Below, in pieces: positions 1 through 7,226 of a DNA stretch of 22,323 nt (position 1 is its first letter; each line of letters starts with the position of its first letter). The notes under the pieces were generated by a model. That model was not told the DNA's origin and did no database searches. It saw nothing but the letters and a program-made list of their open reading frames with translations. The stretch spans positions 1-22,323 of IMG/VR virus record IMGVR_UViG_3300006736_000101. The stretch is one strand, 5' to 3'. Position numbers and translations under genes: made by a program. The stretch comes from a virus.

Positions 1-309
1 ATGAGTAAACAATATCCATCAAGATATGATTATGGGTCGAAGACTATAAGGCATAAGAATAAAAACATAAGAACTTCTATAAATACTTCATTTATGGATA
101 ATTTTGGAGATAGAGTCCAGGAAGGTAATTACAATGTTGGTGAGGTAAAATCATTTATTGAGCATAGGCCAGATACTATATCTAATATATTTTATAGCAC
201 TACCTCTTTTTGGTGGTATGTTATGATGTATAATAATATAAATGATCCTTTCGAGAGACTTAACCCATCAGATAATATTCTAATACCTACCATAAATGAC
301 ATTTTCTAA
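1..309 (+). CDS. 53: Baseplate wedge protein, gp53-like (LysM-like fold)
   Basis: This 102-residue protein resembles the T4 gp53 baseplate wedge family, whose core has a LysM-like fold and which clamps neighbouring wedges together. The recognisable part is the C-terminal two thirds: a His-Arg-Pro-Asp-Thr-Ile-Ser stretch (about 56-62), then an aromatic Ser-Phe-Trp-Trp-Tyr-Val-Met-Met-Tyr-Asn segment, then Asn-Pro-Ser-Asp-Asn-Ile-Leu-Ile-Pro near the end. This order is typical of LysM-like tail proteins. It is shorter than T4 gp53 (about 196 aa). The window begins exactly at its ATG, so the upstream ribosome binding site cannot be seen and a longer start cannot be excluded. Its last 14 bases overlap the next gene, which suggests coupled translation. 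Family assignment is by pattern recognition only. Confidence 0.72.
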   Translation: MSKQYPSRYDYGSKTIRHKNKNIRTSINTSFMDNFGDRVQEGNYNVGEVKSFIEHRPDTISNIFYSTTSFWWYVMMYNNINDPFERLNPSDNILIPTINDIF

Positions 310-2572
310 CAGAGCAGTTCAGGCAGCTAGTGTATTGATTTCTAGCAATTTAGACTCCATAGAAACTTTTCTTTCAGGTGGTGAGGTGGATGAGGATGTT
401 GTATTCGTAGGAACAGAAAATTCTAATTTAATAAATTTAGAGCATTCTGTAGATAGTAAATCTTTCCTATTTAAATTACAATTTGTTGATTCTGGTGGGG
501 ATGCTATACAAAAATTATTTCCTTTAAGTCTTCCTACAATACTAAGGAAAAGAGAGGAGGATACTCCTGAAGGTTTGTTTTACATAACATACGGAATGGG
601 GGCAGATAGAACGCATTGGTGTGGTCCTATTACTTTATTCATAACGGGGGCCACTTATGATGTTAAGCCTACTGGGCTTGATATTACCACATTAGAGTTT
701 TCACCTTCCCAATTTTTAGCTTCTAGAAAGGATTATAAAAGAAAAAAAAAGAAGTTATTCGGGGACTCCAAAAGTCCATTACCGCAGGAGATTGATGATG
801 CATCAGAAAGTATTACTATGGCAAAATTTGTTGAAGTTAATATAGGAACTCACGACGGTAAACATTTTACTGACAAAATACTTACTCCTGAAAATTTAGT
901 TGGTGCAATATCCGAATTAGTAAGAGGTACATCACAGGCGTTCACTAATTTACAAACTATAGTTTCATTACCTAAAAAGGAAATGACGGAGTACCTTGAT
1001 TCTTGGATACCTGATCGTATTAAGAAATCTGATGATGATAAGTTTATGTATCTTACTAATTCACCCATTCTGGGGGATGGAATATCACCAGACGGAGCAA
1101 CAACTTATATGTATCAATCAGATGATGGTACAGTTCTTGTAGATTACAAAGAGGGTTTTAGTACTATGAATATTAGAGAGCATCTAAAAGAATTAGGAAT
1201 AGAATATCTATACAAAAAGCAAGAAAAAAGAAAATCTAAGATTAATCAAGAGAAACGAAAACAAGAAAAGCTAGATGAGGATTATAGTCTCTTACCCATA
1301 TCCGCTCGTCCTTCCAGTAACGAATCCCTCTCGGAACGGGGTGGTCCCGTTTTGGGACCAGGAGGAGATCTTCCAGACGACTGGGGAGCCCCTGTAGAAG
1401 AATATATTGCCCCCCCAGATAGATTATTAAATGATCTTTATATTGAAGATATTTTTATAACTTTTGATGAGCTTTATAAAACAGGAAAAAGAAACTTTGT
1501 ATTAGGGGGAATAGGTAGATTATTTTCTGCTATCAGACGGAGGGGTGGGGCACAAATAGAATTAATTAGAGATATTGAGACTAATACTGATATATTAAGA
1601 GTATGGAAAGAGGAGGGGCTTATAAAATTTGTAGCCCCAACTATGCTTATCGGAGATAAAGTTACTATAAACGAAGATTTTTATGGAGATATACCAAAAA
1701 GCGACAATGCGGGTAGGGCTTCTGGGTCTGCCAAAAAACTATCCCCTTCAGCAAAAAAGAAAGTACAGGCTATAGTAAATAAGAATAGCACGGTAGAAGA
1801 TGATTATGCTTTAGAGGAGGAGGGTAAGGAGCTTGAAATAAGCCATATTTTTGAATCAGGAAAAGACATATTATCCTTTAAAGGGCAAGCTAATATTCCA
1901 GCCCTAGCGTTTTTGGCACCCGATATTCAGTTTTTAAATAATACAAAATTAACTCGACAAGAAATTGTAGACTATTTAGAAAACAAACTTTCTGATATTT
2001 TAGAGAGAGATCCTTTTGAGTCTAATACGGCTGATAGATTAGAGTATCATAATATGGCTAAATTAGCAGAGACAATATATGATGATTATTTTACAAAAGA
2101 GGATAGCCTTTCAGAACTTAATATTAGGGCGGCTTCTGATTTAGGTGGATTATTAAGCTTTGCTCATATGTATACTCAATTACTGATTAAGGGTGGCATA
2201 TTTGCTAAAATACAATCTACTCCTAAATTTGAATACTCTACTGGGTATGATCTAACTAGAACTGTTGGGGTTAAACTAAGAAAAAACCCTTCCTTGTATG
2301 ATAAATTATCAATATCTAATTACAATAGCTATTGGTCTGGTTATTATAGGATACTAGGATTTTCTCATAAGATATCCAATGATTTTGCTCAGAGTACCTT
2401 TGAGATACAAAGAATTTATTTTGGGGACGATGTAACTAAATCCTCTCTAGAGGACGATGTAACTTTTGATGCTAAACCAAAAGATGTAACTTCCCCTCCA
2501 GCCAGAATGAAAGATCTTCCTACGATGCCAAAAGTTCAAGAGGCTTGGTATGGTAAAGGATGGAATGATTAA
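296..2572 (+). CDS. Probable baseplate hub protein (gp27/gpD-like), enlarged
   Basis: The 758-residue product sits directly upstream of the central spike gene, the usual place for the hub on which the spike trimer sits. Its C-terminal part (about 650-720) contains Tyr-Arg-Ile-Leu-Gly-Phe-Ser-His-Lys-Ile-Ser followed by a strand ending in Phe-Glu-Ile-Gln-Arg. This resembles the closing strands of gp27/gp44/gpD hubs. The protein is nearly twice the length of T4 gp27 (391 aa). The middle holds a Lys/Glu-rich helical segment (about 305-335) and a Pro/Gly/Ser linker (about 340-375), so two structural halves are likely. No Shine-Dalgarno sequence precedes the ATG, which lies 14 bases inside gene 53, so expression probably depends on coupling. 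A run of nine A at 742-750 forms a possible frameshift site (separate entry). Hub identity is inferred from context and the C-terminal pattern; another hub-associated structural protein is the alternative. Confidence 0.55.
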   Translation: MTFSNRAVQAASVLISSNLDSIETFLSGGEVDEDVVFVGTENSNLINLEHSVDSKSFLFKLQFVDSGGDAIQKLFPLSLPTILRKREEDTPEGLFYITYGMGADRTHWCGPITLFITGATYDVKPTGLDITTLEFSPSQFLASRKDYKRKKKKLFGDSKSPLPQEIDDASESITMAKFVEVNIGTHDGKHFTDKILTPENLVGAISELVRGTSQAFTNLQTIVSLPKKEMTEYLDSWIPDRIKKSDDDKFMYLTNSPILGDGISPDGATTYMYQSDDGTVLVDYKEGFSTMNIREHLKELGIEYLYKKQEKRKSKINQEKRKQEKLDEDYSLLPISARPSSNESLSERGGPVLGPGGDLPDDWGAPVEEYIAPPDRLLNDLYIEDIFITFDELYKTGKRNFVLGGIGRLFSAIRRRGGAQIELIRDIETNTDILRVWKEEGLIKFVAPTMLIGDKVTINEDFYGDIPKSDNAGRASGSAKKLSPSAKKKVQAIVNKNSTVEDDYALEEEGKELEISHIFESGKDILSFKGQANIPALAFLAPDIQFLNNTKLTRQEIVDYLENKLSDILERDPFESNTADRLEYHNMAKLAETIYDDYFTKEDSLSELNIRAASDLGGLLSFAHMYTQLLIKGGIFAKIQSTPKFEYSTGYDLTRTVGVKLRKNPSLYDKLSISNYNSYWSGYYRILGFSHKISNDFAQSTFEIQRIYFGDDVTKSSLEDDVTFDAKPKDVTSPPARMKDLPTMPKVQEAWYGKGWND
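727..795 (+). promoter_or_regulatory. Candidate programmed -1 frameshift site in the hub gene
   Basis: Three elements resembling the E. coli dnaX frameshift signal occur in order. An SD-like AAAGGA lies at 727-732. The heptamer A AAA AAG lies at 745-751, in the correct reading phase for tandem -1 slippage. A small hairpin follows, with GGACT at 763-767 pairing AGTCC at 773-777 around a five-base loop. A -1 shift would add 14 codons and stop at the TGA at 793-795, giving a product of about 165 residues, i.e. the N-terminal portion of the hub-like protein alone. The stem is short and poly-lysine codons in an AT-rich gene could give the heptamer by chance, so this is a candidate only. Confidence 0.3.
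1342..1360 (+). other. Intragenic hairpin in the hub-gene linker
   Basis: A perfect 7-bp inverted repeat, TGGTCCC at 1342-1348 and GGGACCA at 1354-1360, flanks a five-base GTTTT loop. It lies in a locally GC-rich stretch (1321-1400, 49 of 80 bases G or C by hand count) that encodes the Pro/Gly/Ser linker between the two halves of the hub-like protein. An AGGAGGAG sequence follows at once (1360-1367), but no suitably spaced in-frame start codon comes after it. No T-run follows the stem, so it is not a classical terminator. It may simply reflect Pro/Gly codons. Confidence 0.4.
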
Positions 2573-3655
2573 ATGACTCAAACCAAATTTGCAACAGTAA
2601 CAAAAACAGTTGATCTCTCTAAAAAAGGTATTTTCCAAGCTCAGTTGGATTATAACAAAGAGAGTATTCAAGTTATTTATGTTACTCCCTTTGCGTCCCA
2701 CCCTATAAATTCTAATTACTATAGGTATACTGGATTTACAGCCATACCAACTCTTGGAACTAGAATACTAGTTAATAAGTTTGAGGAAGGAAATTACTGG
2801 TACTATGCAGGTTCCCCGACATATAAGGAAGGGGAGAGTTTTTTAAATGTCCCTGGGGGAACTGCTGGTGGTAGTGTCATAGCAAATCTTTTTGAGAGGG
2901 TTTTATTAAGTAGTAGGTTAGACAAACTTATTAGCTCCCCAGAGAACTTTGGTGTGTATTCACATAATATGTTTCCAGAGAAGTATGGCTTACAAAGTCC
3001 AGAGGGTGGGCAAGTAGTCATAAGTGATTCCCATAATAGAAAAGAACGAGACTTATTTACTGCATTAATCAGCAAGACCCAAAAGAAGATAGGTGGGTAC
3101 GATTCTGAAGGAACCATGCTAATGAAGAATGAGCATGGAGACGGTATCCAAATAACCTCAGAGTATTACAAGGGAGTTCATGGGGTTAGAAGTACCAGAA
3201 TGGAATGCGATGGTAATCTAGTTAACAAAAGCCATAATGGGGAGATGTTACATAAAGTATGCTCTGGGGGAAGGAGACTCCAAATAGTTAATGAGGCTGA
3301 AAAAGATTATAATAAAGGTAATGTGTCCACAGATAATGATGTTGGATCAGTTAATATCCTTAGTAAGCATAATGATGTTACCATAAAAGTTACTGAGAAA
3401 AGGGTAGATGAGGGAAGGAGGATATTTATAGACGCTAGTGAATCTACTGGCCTAATATCCATAAAAGCTGGTGGTAATGGAGTAGAAATTTTCAGTGCGG
3501 GACCCATAGATATTAATACCACTGGAGATTTCAACGTAAATGCTGGTGGGAACATAAATATGAAGGGTAATAATATTCATTTAAACCCCAATTTCGATTT
3601 CGGTAAGACACAACCTACCAAAGATAATCAAGAGGAAGCAAAGGATTCTATATAA
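2573..3655 (+). CDS. 5: Baseplate central spike protein, gp5/VgrG-like
   Basis: This 360-residue protein has the two ends expected of a membrane-piercing spike. The N-terminal part (about 1-100) looks like the gp5/VgrG OB-fold: strands around Ile-Gln-Val-Ile-Tyr-Val-Thr-Pro, then Thr-Leu-Gly-Thr-Arg-Ile-Leu-Val and Tyr-Trp-Tyr-Tyr-Ala-Gly. The C-terminal part (about 245-340) has short alternating strands ending in Asn-Val-Asn-Ala-Gly-Gly-Asn-Ile-Asn-Met-Lys-Gly-Asn, the signature of the intertwined trimeric beta-helix needle. There is no lysozyme domain between them, unlike T4 gp5 (575 aa). The start is supported by AAAGGA at 2555-2560, and the ATG follows the previous stop codon directly (TAA ATG). 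The last A of the stop is the first base of the next ATG. A separate tip protein (PAAR-type) is not seen in the window. Confidence 0.83.
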   Translation: MTQTKFATVTKTVDLSKKGIFQAQLDYNKESIQVIYVTPFASHPINSNYYRYTGFTAIPTLGTRILVNKFEEGNYWYYAGSPTYKEGESFLNVPGGTAGGSVIANLFERVLLSSRLDKLISSPENFGVYSHNMFPEKYGLQSPEGGQVVISDSHNRKERDLFTALISKTQKKIGGYDSEGTMLMKNEHGDGIQITSEYYKGVHGVRSTRMECDGNLVNKSHNGEMLHKVCSGGRRLQIVNEAEKDYNKGNVSTDNDVGSVNILSKHNDVTIKVTEKRVDEGRRIFIDASESTGLISIKAGGNGVEIFSAGPIDINTTGDFNVNAGGNINMKGNNIHLNPNFDFGKTQPTKDNQEEAKDSI

Positions 3656-6600
3656 TGGGAATAAATTATAATCCAAACATGTTGAACGATCCCCTAGGGG
3701 GAATCGCTATGGAGTATGGAGTCCCTAGTTGTATGGTAGATCTAGCTAAAAATGTTCTATCTCTACTTCCTGGGGATGTTTTAGGTGGTGTATCAAGAGG
3801 GATAGCGGAGGGCGAGAATGCTGCTAGAAATGCTATGGCTTCTATATTTGAGGATATTCATGATGCTATAGGCATATTAGAGTACGACTCACAGACGGGC
3901 AAGCTTAGTTTATTTGGCGACTCATCTAGACATGGTGCAGACAGTACATTGGGGGATTCTTTAGGGGAGCTTGGAGAACTTATTGGGTTTGTAGCGGGTG
4001 CTGCTGGTGCCATTTATCAGGCTGGTCAGGATATAATGGATCAGATAGAAGCTATAGAAAACTGTTTGCAGGATTTTCATGACTGGATGGATCGTAGTGA
4101 AAATAAAGGAAAATTTCAAGATGCCAATACCGCTCAACAGCAAATTGCTGGTAGTATAGGCCAGTTTAACATTTATAAATCTCAAGCATCCGCAGCTAAA
4201 GACTTCCTAGATAGAGCAGCAATTACACAGGGAGCAATCGCTGAAATTTTTGCGGAAAGAGTACAGAATCCTGACCTCATTCCTGTATTTACAGAAGGAG
4301 ATCCTCCTGTTGCACCTGAACAGCCTATATTCAGGTTAGATTTCGGTCCACCTAAGGCCAAGAGGGGACAATACCTTTTATCTGTTGATGGTCTTTACTA
4401 TGATTCACAGGAAAGAGACTACGCTGGGGGATCTGAAGTACCAACAACAGATGATTTAGAGTTTGTACCCGCACAAGATAGATGGATGTTAGATCATACC
4501 CCTAATTTAGGTGGAAGGGGAACTTCTTATTCAATTAAACAACTGAATTCTTATGTGGATACCCTTTTTGACCTAGATGTTATTGATGATTCAACATCTT
4601 TACAGAATTACTATGACGCTGATCACTTTTTACAAGTTCTTAAGACTCACAGGAACCAAGCGGTTGATTTTGTTAATAAGAATATAGTAACAATACTAAA
4701 TTCTGGCTACAAGAAAGATTCTGCTATCTATGTAAACTATGTTCAGCAATTAAAATCAGAGAACAGTTTATTTCTTAATAAAATTAATAAAAGAAAGAAG
4801 CAGATTGAAGTAGCAGTTAAAGCTCCCGATCTATTTGGTTCCTCTGATGTATTTTCCGTAGGAAATGTACCTATTAATGATTTTTCATATCTAAGTTCTA
4901 TTAACTTGGATGTGGGGATGGACAAGCAAAGAAATTTGGTGTTTGATCATGGTGAAGTTAGTGGTGTTGTCCTTCCTATTAAGCCATTATTCGCTAGATC
5001 AGATGGATCTATGCAGAAAGTCGTACTTACTCCATTGGAGGTGGCAGAGCAGGGAGTTGCAAGTCTATTAGACGGAGAAGAGGTGTCTGAGACTCCATAT
5101 GTACTTTCTTTAGTAAGTAATATTACTACAGATAATTTAATAGCTGTGTATAACTTTGCAGATGTTAATATACAAGTTCCAGCCTCAACTACTTACAATA
5201 CTTTAAATTGTACTGCGAAAGGAACAGAGAATAGAGCGCAAACTGTATCTACTAACCCAAATTACTTATTCCAGAAGGGATTAGCTATTCCATACCTAAC
5301 GGGAGTATCTAGATTAACTAAAGAAAACGCTTATTACGAATTTGATGGGGAAGATTATGATACTTATCCTTATTTAGTGGGGGATGCGGGTAATTATGTG
5401 AAATTACCTGATACTCAAGACTATCAAAACCTTTTCTATAATAACTTAGGATGTTCCATAGATGTGTGGACCTATATCCCAGGATTATTCCAGGAAGAGG
5501 GTGGTTGGTGGGAACATCCTTTTTCTACAAGTGCATGGGACTTTAATTTTAGCTCTACCGAAGGTAAGTGGTGTGATGCACATTATTACAGAGTTCTTTT
5601 AGGATGTGAGAATACTGGAGGTACGATGACCCCAGTAAACCAGTCTCAAGTCTTTGTTGATAGATCTTCTGAAACTGTGCGAGGGATGCTTATGGGCTTT
5701 AGTAGAGAGCCTAGAATGTATTATGATGGAAGTGCTGTACTTCCTGGTTCAACTGATCTTAATCCAAGAGAGTTCTTTGGATGGTCTTTAAGTGGTGTAG
5801 TTGGACCTAATACTTTTAGCTTCGATAAGGATAGTGCGGGGGTGTGGGTTGTTTCTGGTGATAGTATTAATGCTATTCCTGCTGCTGTTCGTCAAGCTAG
5901 TGGAACATTTCAGATTAGCAATGACGCCGATAAAACTATTGAGTACACTATTACGGACGCTGGAGATGGTTATCCACCTAGTTCTCATGATGCTTGCTGC
6001 ATATTGTGGACATCTGGTGAGCGTACAGGCACTGACGGAATAGCCTTTCCTCCTGTTGTCCATAGCGGAACATTAGGAATATCTTACTTTGATACTGTAC
6101 TGAAGAATAGAAAATTAGAGATAGGAGCAGGTTCCAGCGTGTTCTTTATAGCCCCAACTCAGTCTTATATAAGTCCGAGGGGTAGTAACGATACTTCAAG
6201 TACTGTTGGGTTTGTTAGAGACTCATTATGTCCTGTAGATGATGAGCCCATAATGAGATTTATGGTATCAACTAAGGAGATAGTGGAGGGGGTAGCTTTA
6301 AGTTCTATATCAACTAATTTTGTTAATTTACAGATTACATTTGATGTAGAAAACGATTTAATTACTTTATATGTGAATGGAGTTAAGTTTAAGACTCAAA
6401 GTATATCTTCTACCTTCGGAACCAATCCTAAGGAAGCTCCTCAAGTACCTTCCTTTATGATACCAAAAACTTATAGTACAAGTAGTTTCTACTACTCTAA
6501 AGGTACTATAAACCAGACATCTTCCACATCCCTGTTTGATAATGGACCTGATAATTATGGATTCTTTACTCCTTGGATTGTTGGGGGTGGGTGGACAGAT

Positions 6601-6780
6601 GGGAGACCTGTGAATTTAGCAACTTCCTCAGGGGGATTCTTAGACCCTGGTGCAGGTATGATTAGTTCTTATAATGGGTATGTAGGAAGTTTAAAATTCT
6701 ATAGTAAACCTCTAAATAAAACTGAGGTGATTACTAATTACAATGCTCAAAGAGTATTTTTTGAGAATATAGATGTTTAA
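3655..6780 (+). CDS. Large virion structural protein with C-terminal LamG/ConA-like domain
   Basis: I do not recognise a named family for this 1041-residue protein. The N-terminal region (about 1-200) is mostly helical and includes a Gly/Ala-rich hydrophobic stretch near 107-122. Residues about 225-250 have a strand motif Tyr-Leu-Leu-Ser-Val-Asp-Gly-Leu-Tyr-Tyr. Residues about 300-390 look like a long charged helical or coiled-coil segment. From about 545 to the C-terminus the pattern suggests a concanavalin-like jelly roll: Asn-Tyr-Val-Lys-Leu-Pro near its start, Ile-Asp-Val-Trp-Thr-Tyr-Ile-Pro, later Ile-Thr-Leu-Tyr-Val-Asn-Gly-Val-Lys-Phe (about 903-912) and a closing Tyr-Val-Gly-Ser-Leu-Lys-Phe-Tyr-Ser-Lys. 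The jelly roll is interrupted by long insertions. A good ribosome binding site (AAGGA, 3641-3645) precedes the ATG. Its place between the spike and gp25 genes argues for a baseplate component. Glycan binding is inference from fold type only. Confidence 0.62.
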   Translation: MGINYNPNMLNDPLGGIAMEYGVPSCMVDLAKNVLSLLPGDVLGGVSRGIAEGENAARNAMASIFEDIHDAIGILEYDSQTGKLSLFGDSSRHGADSTLGDSLGELGELIGFVAGAAGAIYQAGQDIMDQIEAIENCLQDFHDWMDRSENKGKFQDANTAQQQIAGSIGQFNIYKSQASAAKDFLDRAAITQGAIAEIFAERVQNPDLIPVFTEGDPPVAPEQPIFRLDFGPPKAKRGQYLLSVDGLYYDSQERDYAGGSEVPTTDDLEFVPAQDRWMLDHTPNLGGRGTSYSIKQLNSYVDTLFDLDVIDDSTSLQNYYDADHFLQVLKTHRNQAVDFVNKNIVTILNSGYKKDSAIYVNYVQQLKSENSLFLNKINKRKKQIEVAVKAPDLFGSSDVFSVGNVPINDFSYLSSINLDVGMDKQRNLVFDHGEVSGVVLPIKPLFARSDGSMQKVVLTPLEVAEQGVASLLDGEEVSETPYVLSLVSNITTDNLIAVYNFADVNIQVPASTTYNTLNCTAKGTENRAQTVSTNPNYLFQKGLAIPYLTGVSRLTKENAYYEFDGEDYDTYPYLVGDAGNYVKLPDTQDYQNLFYNNLGCSIDVWTYIPGLFQEEGGWWEHPFSTSAWDFNFSSTEGKWCDAHYYRVLLGCENTGGTMTPVNQSQVFVDRSSETVRGMLMGFSREPRMYYDGSAVLPGSTDLNPREFFGWSLSGVVGPNTFSFDKDSAGVWVVSGDSINAIPAAVRQASGTFQISNDADKTIEYTITDAGDGYPPSSHDACCILWTSGERTGTDGIAFPPVVHSGTLGISYFDTVLKNRKLEIGAGSSVFFIAPTQSYISPRGSNDTSSTVGFVRDSLCPVDDEPIMRFMVSTKEIVEGVALSSISTNFVNLQITFDVENDLITLYVNGVKFKTQSISSTFGTNPKEAPQVPSFMIPKTYSTSSFYYSKGTINQTSSTSLFDNGPDNYGFFTPWIVGGGWTDGRPVNLATSSGGFLDPGAGMISSYNGYVGSLKFYSKPLNKTEVITNYNAQRVFFENIDV

Positions 6781-6782
6781 TT

Positions 6783-7226
6783 ATGGTTCTTTACGGAAAA
6801 ATAGCAAGTAACTTAGCAAGAAAAGAGGTTATAGAAGCCCCTAAGGAGAAGTTAGTTGGGCTTACTTGGCCCACAGGACTTAATCCTAAAGCACCTTACT
6901 TTACTAAAAACTCTAGTTTAGCGTTAATTCGTAGCCAAGTTATCCAGTTCCTTAGGACTTCTAAAGGGGAACGAGTAATGCTTCCAAATTTTGGAGCATC
7001 TTTAAAAGATTTTATATTTGAACCTCTTTCCAGAGACATGGCTAGTGTTATGGCTACTAGTATCATTGATGGGATAGCTTTATATGCCCCAAATATAGTT
7101 ATTAGACGAATAAGATTCTTTCAAAGTGATAATTTAACAGGATTTGGTCTTCCTGGGATTAAAGTTGAGATGGATATATCTCCACGTAACAATACAGAAA
7201 TTATAAATATAAAGGTTAACATATGA
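6783..7226 (+). CDS. 25: Baseplate wedge protein, gp25/GPW family
   Basis: The 147-residue product matches the gp25/GPW/IraD-type family in length (T4 gp25 is 132 aa) and motifs. There is a helix with Leu-Ile-Arg-Ser-Gln-Val-Ile-Gln-Phe-Leu, then Gly-Glu-Arg-Val-Met-Leu-Pro-Asn-Phe-Gly-Ala-Ser-Leu followed by Phe-Ile-Phe-Glu-Pro-Leu (about 60-82), and a C-terminal pair of strands. In T4 this protein sits at the inner baseplate, joins the gp6/gp7 wedge bundle and offers the handshake strands that start sheath polymerisation. The ATG follows the previous stop after two bases with only a weak upstream purine patch. Its stop overlaps the gp6-like start (ATGA), and the conserved wedge-gene order supports the call. 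Confidence 0.88.
   Translation: MVLYGKIASNLARKEVIEAPKEKLVGLTWPTGLNPKAPYFTKNSSLALIRSQVIQFLRTSKGERVMLPNFGASLKDFIFEPLSRDMASVMATSIIDGIALYAPNIVIRRIRFFQSDNLTGFGLPGIKVEMDISPRNNTEIINIKVNI
7202..7209 (+). promoter_or_regulatory. TATAAATA octamer, candidate T4-type late promoter ahead of gp6-like gene
   Basis: This is a perfect match to the T4 late promoter core TATAAATA, ending 13 bases before the gp6-like ATG. A second copy has exactly the same spacing before the next gene. By T4 geometry transcription would start about 7215, which would leave the SD-like AAAGG (7211-7215) mostly outside the transcript; that counts against its use as a leader for this gene. The sequence also encodes the gp25 C-terminal strand, and AT-only octamers are common in this DNA. 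Confidence 0.25.

Noticed and set aside
1360-1367. Strong SD-like AGGAGGAG within the hub-like gene
   Set aside because: No in-frame ATG, GTG or TTG follows at a usable distance; the sequence encodes Gly-Gly-Asp in the linker.
3691-3700. Perfect 10-bp palindrome CCCCTAGGGG near the start of the 1041-aa gene
   Set aside because: It has no loop, lies inside coding sequence and is isolated, with no second operator-like copy nearby. A chance Pro/Leu/Gly codon run is enough to explain it.
5801-6043. 80-codon + strand frame inside the 1041-aa gene
   Set aside because: It is an out-of-frame shadow of a clearly coding region, with no start signal and low-complexity hydrophobic composition.
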